Shown: positions 61,271 to 64,000 of the stretch, one piece after another
Layout: each line of letters begins with the position of its first letter
Numbering within the stretch: the first letter of the stretch is position 1
Source: Pleurodeles waltl
Taxonomy: Eukaryota > Chordata > Amphibia > Caudata > Salamandridae
NCBI RefSeq assembly: GCF_031143425.1
Contig: NC_090451.1
Location: 664,668,575-664,732,574 of the forward strand
Direction: 5' to 3'
DNA: 64,000 nucleotides
Translations under genes and position numbers: made by a program
Notes under the pieces: model-generated
What the model was told of the DNA's origin: nothing
What the model saw: the letters and a program-made list of their open reading frames with translations, nothing else
Databases searched by the model: none

Positions 61271-64000
61271 TGTGAGAAAGTAGCCTCTTTCTAGCCTTGT
61301 TACCCCCACTTTTGGCCTGTTTGTGAGTGTATGTCAGGGTGTTTTCACTGTCTCACTGGGATCCTGCTAGCCAGGGACCAGTGCTCATAGTGAAAACCCT
61401 ATGTTTTCAGTATGTTTGTTATGTGTCACTGGGACCCTGCTAGTCAGGACCCCAGTGCTCATAAGTTTGTGGCCTATATGTATGTGTTCCCTGTGTGGTG
61501 CCTAACTGTCTCACTGAGGCTCTGCTAACCAGAACCTCAGTGGTTATGCTCTCTCACTTCTCTCAAATTGTCACTAACAGGCTAGTGACCAATTTTACCA
61601 ATTTACATTGGCTTACTGGAACACCCTTATAATTCCCTAGTATATGGTACTAAGGTACCCAGGGTATTGGGGTTCCAGGAGATCCCTATGGGCTGCAGCA
61701 TTTCTTTTGCCACCCATAGGGAGCTCTGACAATTCTTACACAGGCCTGCCACGGCAGCCTGAGTGAAATAACGTCCACGTTATTTCACAGCCATTTTACA
61801 CTGCACTTAAGTAACTTATAAGTCACCTATATGTCTAACCTTTACCTGGTAAAGGTTAGGTGCAAAGTTACTTAGTTTGAGGGCACCCTGGCACTAGCCA
61901 AGGTGCCCCCACATTGTTCAGGGCCAATTCCACGGACTTTGTGAGTGCGGGGACATCATTACACGCGTGCACTACATATAGGTCACTACCTATATGTAGC
62001 TTCACAATGGTAACTCCGAATATGGCCATGTAACATGTCTATGATCATGGAATTGCCCCCTCTATGCCATCCTGGCATGGTTGGCACAATCCCATGATCC
62101 CAGTGGTCTGTAGCACAGACCCTGGTACTGCCAAACTGCCCTTCCTGGGGTTTCACTGCAGCTGCTGCTGCTGCCAACCCCTCAGACAGGCATCTGGGGT
62201 CCAGCCAGGCCTGGCCCAGGATGGCAGAACAAAGAACTTCCTCTGAGAGAGGGTGTTACACCCTCTCCCTTTGGAAAATGGTGTGAAGGCAGGGGAGGAG
62301 TAGCCTCCCCCAGCCTCTGGAAATGCTTTCTTGGGCACAGATGTGCCCAATTCTGCATAAGCCAGTCTACACCGGTTCAGGGGACCCCTTAGCCCTGCTC
62401 TGGCGCGAAACTGGACAAAGGAAAGGGGAGTGACCACTCCCCTGACCTGCACCTCCCCTGGGAGGTGTCCAGAGCTCCTCCAGTGTGCTCCAGACCTCTG
62501 CCATCTTGGAAACAGAGGTGCTGCTGGCACACTGGACTGCTCTGAGTGGCCAGTGTCACCAGGTGACGTCAGAGACTCCTTGTGATAGGCTCCTTCAGGT
62601 GTTGCTAGCCTATCCTCTCTCCTAAGTAGCCAAACCCTCTTTTCTGGCTATTTAGGGTCTCTGTCTCTGGGGAAACTTTAGATAACTAATGCAAGAGCTC
62701 ATCCGAGTTCCTCTGCATCTCTCTCTTCACCTTCTGCCAAGGAATCGACTGCTGACCGCGCTGGAAACCTGCAAACCTGCAACATAGTAGCAAAGACGAC
62801 TACTGCAACTCTGTAACGCTGATCCTGCCGCCTTCTCGACTGTTTTCCTGGTGGTGCATGCTGTGGGGGTAGTCTGCCTTCTCTCTGCACTAGAAGCTCC
62901 GGAGAAATCTCCCGTGGGTCGACGGAATCTTCCCCCTGCAACCGCAGGCACCAAAAAGCTGCATTACCGGTCCCTTGGGTCTCCTCTCAGCACGACGAGT
63001 GAGGTCCCTCGAATCCAGCAACTCTGTCCAAGTGACTCCCACAGTCCAGTGACTCTTCAGTCCAAGTTTGGTGGAGGTAAGTCCTTGCCTCACCTCGCTA
63101 GACTGAATTGCTGGGAACCGCGACTTTTGCAGCTACTCCGGCCCCTGTGCACTTCCGGCGGAAATCCTTTGTGCACAGCCAAGCCTGGGTCCACAGCACT
63201 CTAACCTGCATTGCACGACTTTCTAAGTTGGTCTCCGGCGACGTGGGACTTCTTTGTGCGACTTCGGGTGAGCACCGTTTCACGCATCCTCGTAGTGCCT
63301 GTTTCTGGCACTTCTCCGGGTGCTACCTGCTGCTAAGAGGGCTCCTTGTCTTGCTCGACGTCCCCTCTACCTCCTGGTCCAATTTGCGACCTCCTGGTCC
63401 CTCCTGGGCCACAGCAGCGTCCAAAAATGCTAACCGCACGATTTGCAGCTAGCAAGGCTTGTTGGCGTTCTTTCGGCGGGAAAACACTTCTGCACGACTC
63501 TCCACGGCGAGAGGGATCCGTCCACCAAAGGGGAAGTCTCTAGCCCTTTTCGTTCCTGCAGAAACCTCAGCTTCTTCTGTCCAGTAGAAGCTTCTTTGCA
63601 CCCGCAGCTGGCATTTCCTGGGCATCTGCCCATCTCCGACTTGCTTGTGACTTTTGGACTTGGTCCCCTTGTTCCACAGGTACCCCAGATTGGAAATCCA
63701 GCGTTGTTGCATTGTTGGTTTGTGGCTTTCCTGCATTATTCCTTTAACACGACTTCTTTGTCCTTAGGGGAACTTTAGTGCACTTTGCACTCACTTTTCA
63801 GGGTCTTGGGGAGGGTTATTTTCTAACTCTCACTATTTTCTAATAGTCCCAGCGACCCTCTACAAGGTCACATAGGTTTGGGGTCCATTCGTGGTTCGCA
63901 TTCCACTTTTGGAGTATATGGTTTGTGTTGCCCCTATCCCTATGTGTCCCCATTGCATCCTATTGTAACTATACATTGTTTGCACTGTTTTCTAAGACTA
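61271..64000 (+). mobile_element. LTR-like repeat, copy B (runs off the window)
   Basis: Starts TGTGAGAAAGTAGCCTCTTT like copy A and is collinear with it for more than 2.5 kb. CRE TGACGTCA at 62574 and TATTTAGG at 62649 sit where copy A has its equivalents. No coding frame. The 3' end is outside. It is inserted in the DIRS RT. Confidence 0.75.
62574..62656 (+). promoter_or_regulatory. CRE plus TATA-like box in LTR-like copy B
   Basis: TGACGTCA 62574-62581 and TATTTAGG 62649-62656, in the same order as in copy A. Confidence 0.5.

Overview
The window is vertebrate nuclear DNA, most likely from a salamander and probably a newt. This is inferred from three things: two vertebrate mitochondrial-biology genes, introns inflated by transposons, and a repeat mix of DIRS-type YR-retrotransposons, L1-like and L2-like LINEs, long LTR-like repeats and palindrome-rich PIF/Harbinger-like DNA elements, which resembles published descriptions of newt genomes. 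There is no prokaryotic, organellar or CRISPR content.

Two protein genes are supported, both on the + strand. (1) The last two coding exons of DAP3 (mitochondrial ribosomal protein mS29) lie at 5486-5603 and 5879-5964. Bases 1-5485 are intron. (2) A complete MSTO1 (Misato homolog 1, a tubulin/FtsZ-like factor for mitochondrial distribution) runs from its ATG at 16690 to its TGA at 43219. It has 14 coding exons, all with GT-AG junctions and consistent phases. They sum to 1749 nt including the stop, or 582 residues. A CpG-bearing promoter region precedes it and an AATAAA lies at 43484. The two genes are about 10.7 kb apart, in the same orientation.

The rest is repeats. Between the genes lie a roughly 10-bp-period minisatellite (8805-9180) and a 2.57-kb LTR-like repeat (13162-15728) ending in a CT/CA microsatellite. 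MSTO1 introns carry an L2-like LINE on the minus strand (18158-19650), a 68-bp MITE (20876-20943), a hAT MITE with perfect 8-bp target duplications (23992-24196), a 180-bp single-hairpin MITE (29867-30047), a hairpin-chain Harbinger-like element (32527-33441), tRNA/CORE-type SINE pieces, and copies of an unnamed ~430-bp repeat. Downstream of MSTO1 are a decayed L1-like LINE (about 45.6-51.5 kb) broken by a ~500-bp insert and by a second hairpin-chain element, a third hairpin-chain element (55258-56191), a frameshifted DIRS element (57826-61270), and a second LTR-like copy that interrupts the DIRS element and runs off the window end.

The most striking signal is structural. The three ~0.9-kb Harbinger-like copies are built almost entirely from a chain of about 14 separate short hairpins. 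Where copies differ inside a stem, several differences are paired: a base pair in one copy is replaced by a different complementary pair in another. The two LTR-like copies show the same behaviour at three unrelated hairpins. This suggests arm-to-arm copying (template switching or conversion), or selection for the folded form, acting on unrelated repeat families in this genome.
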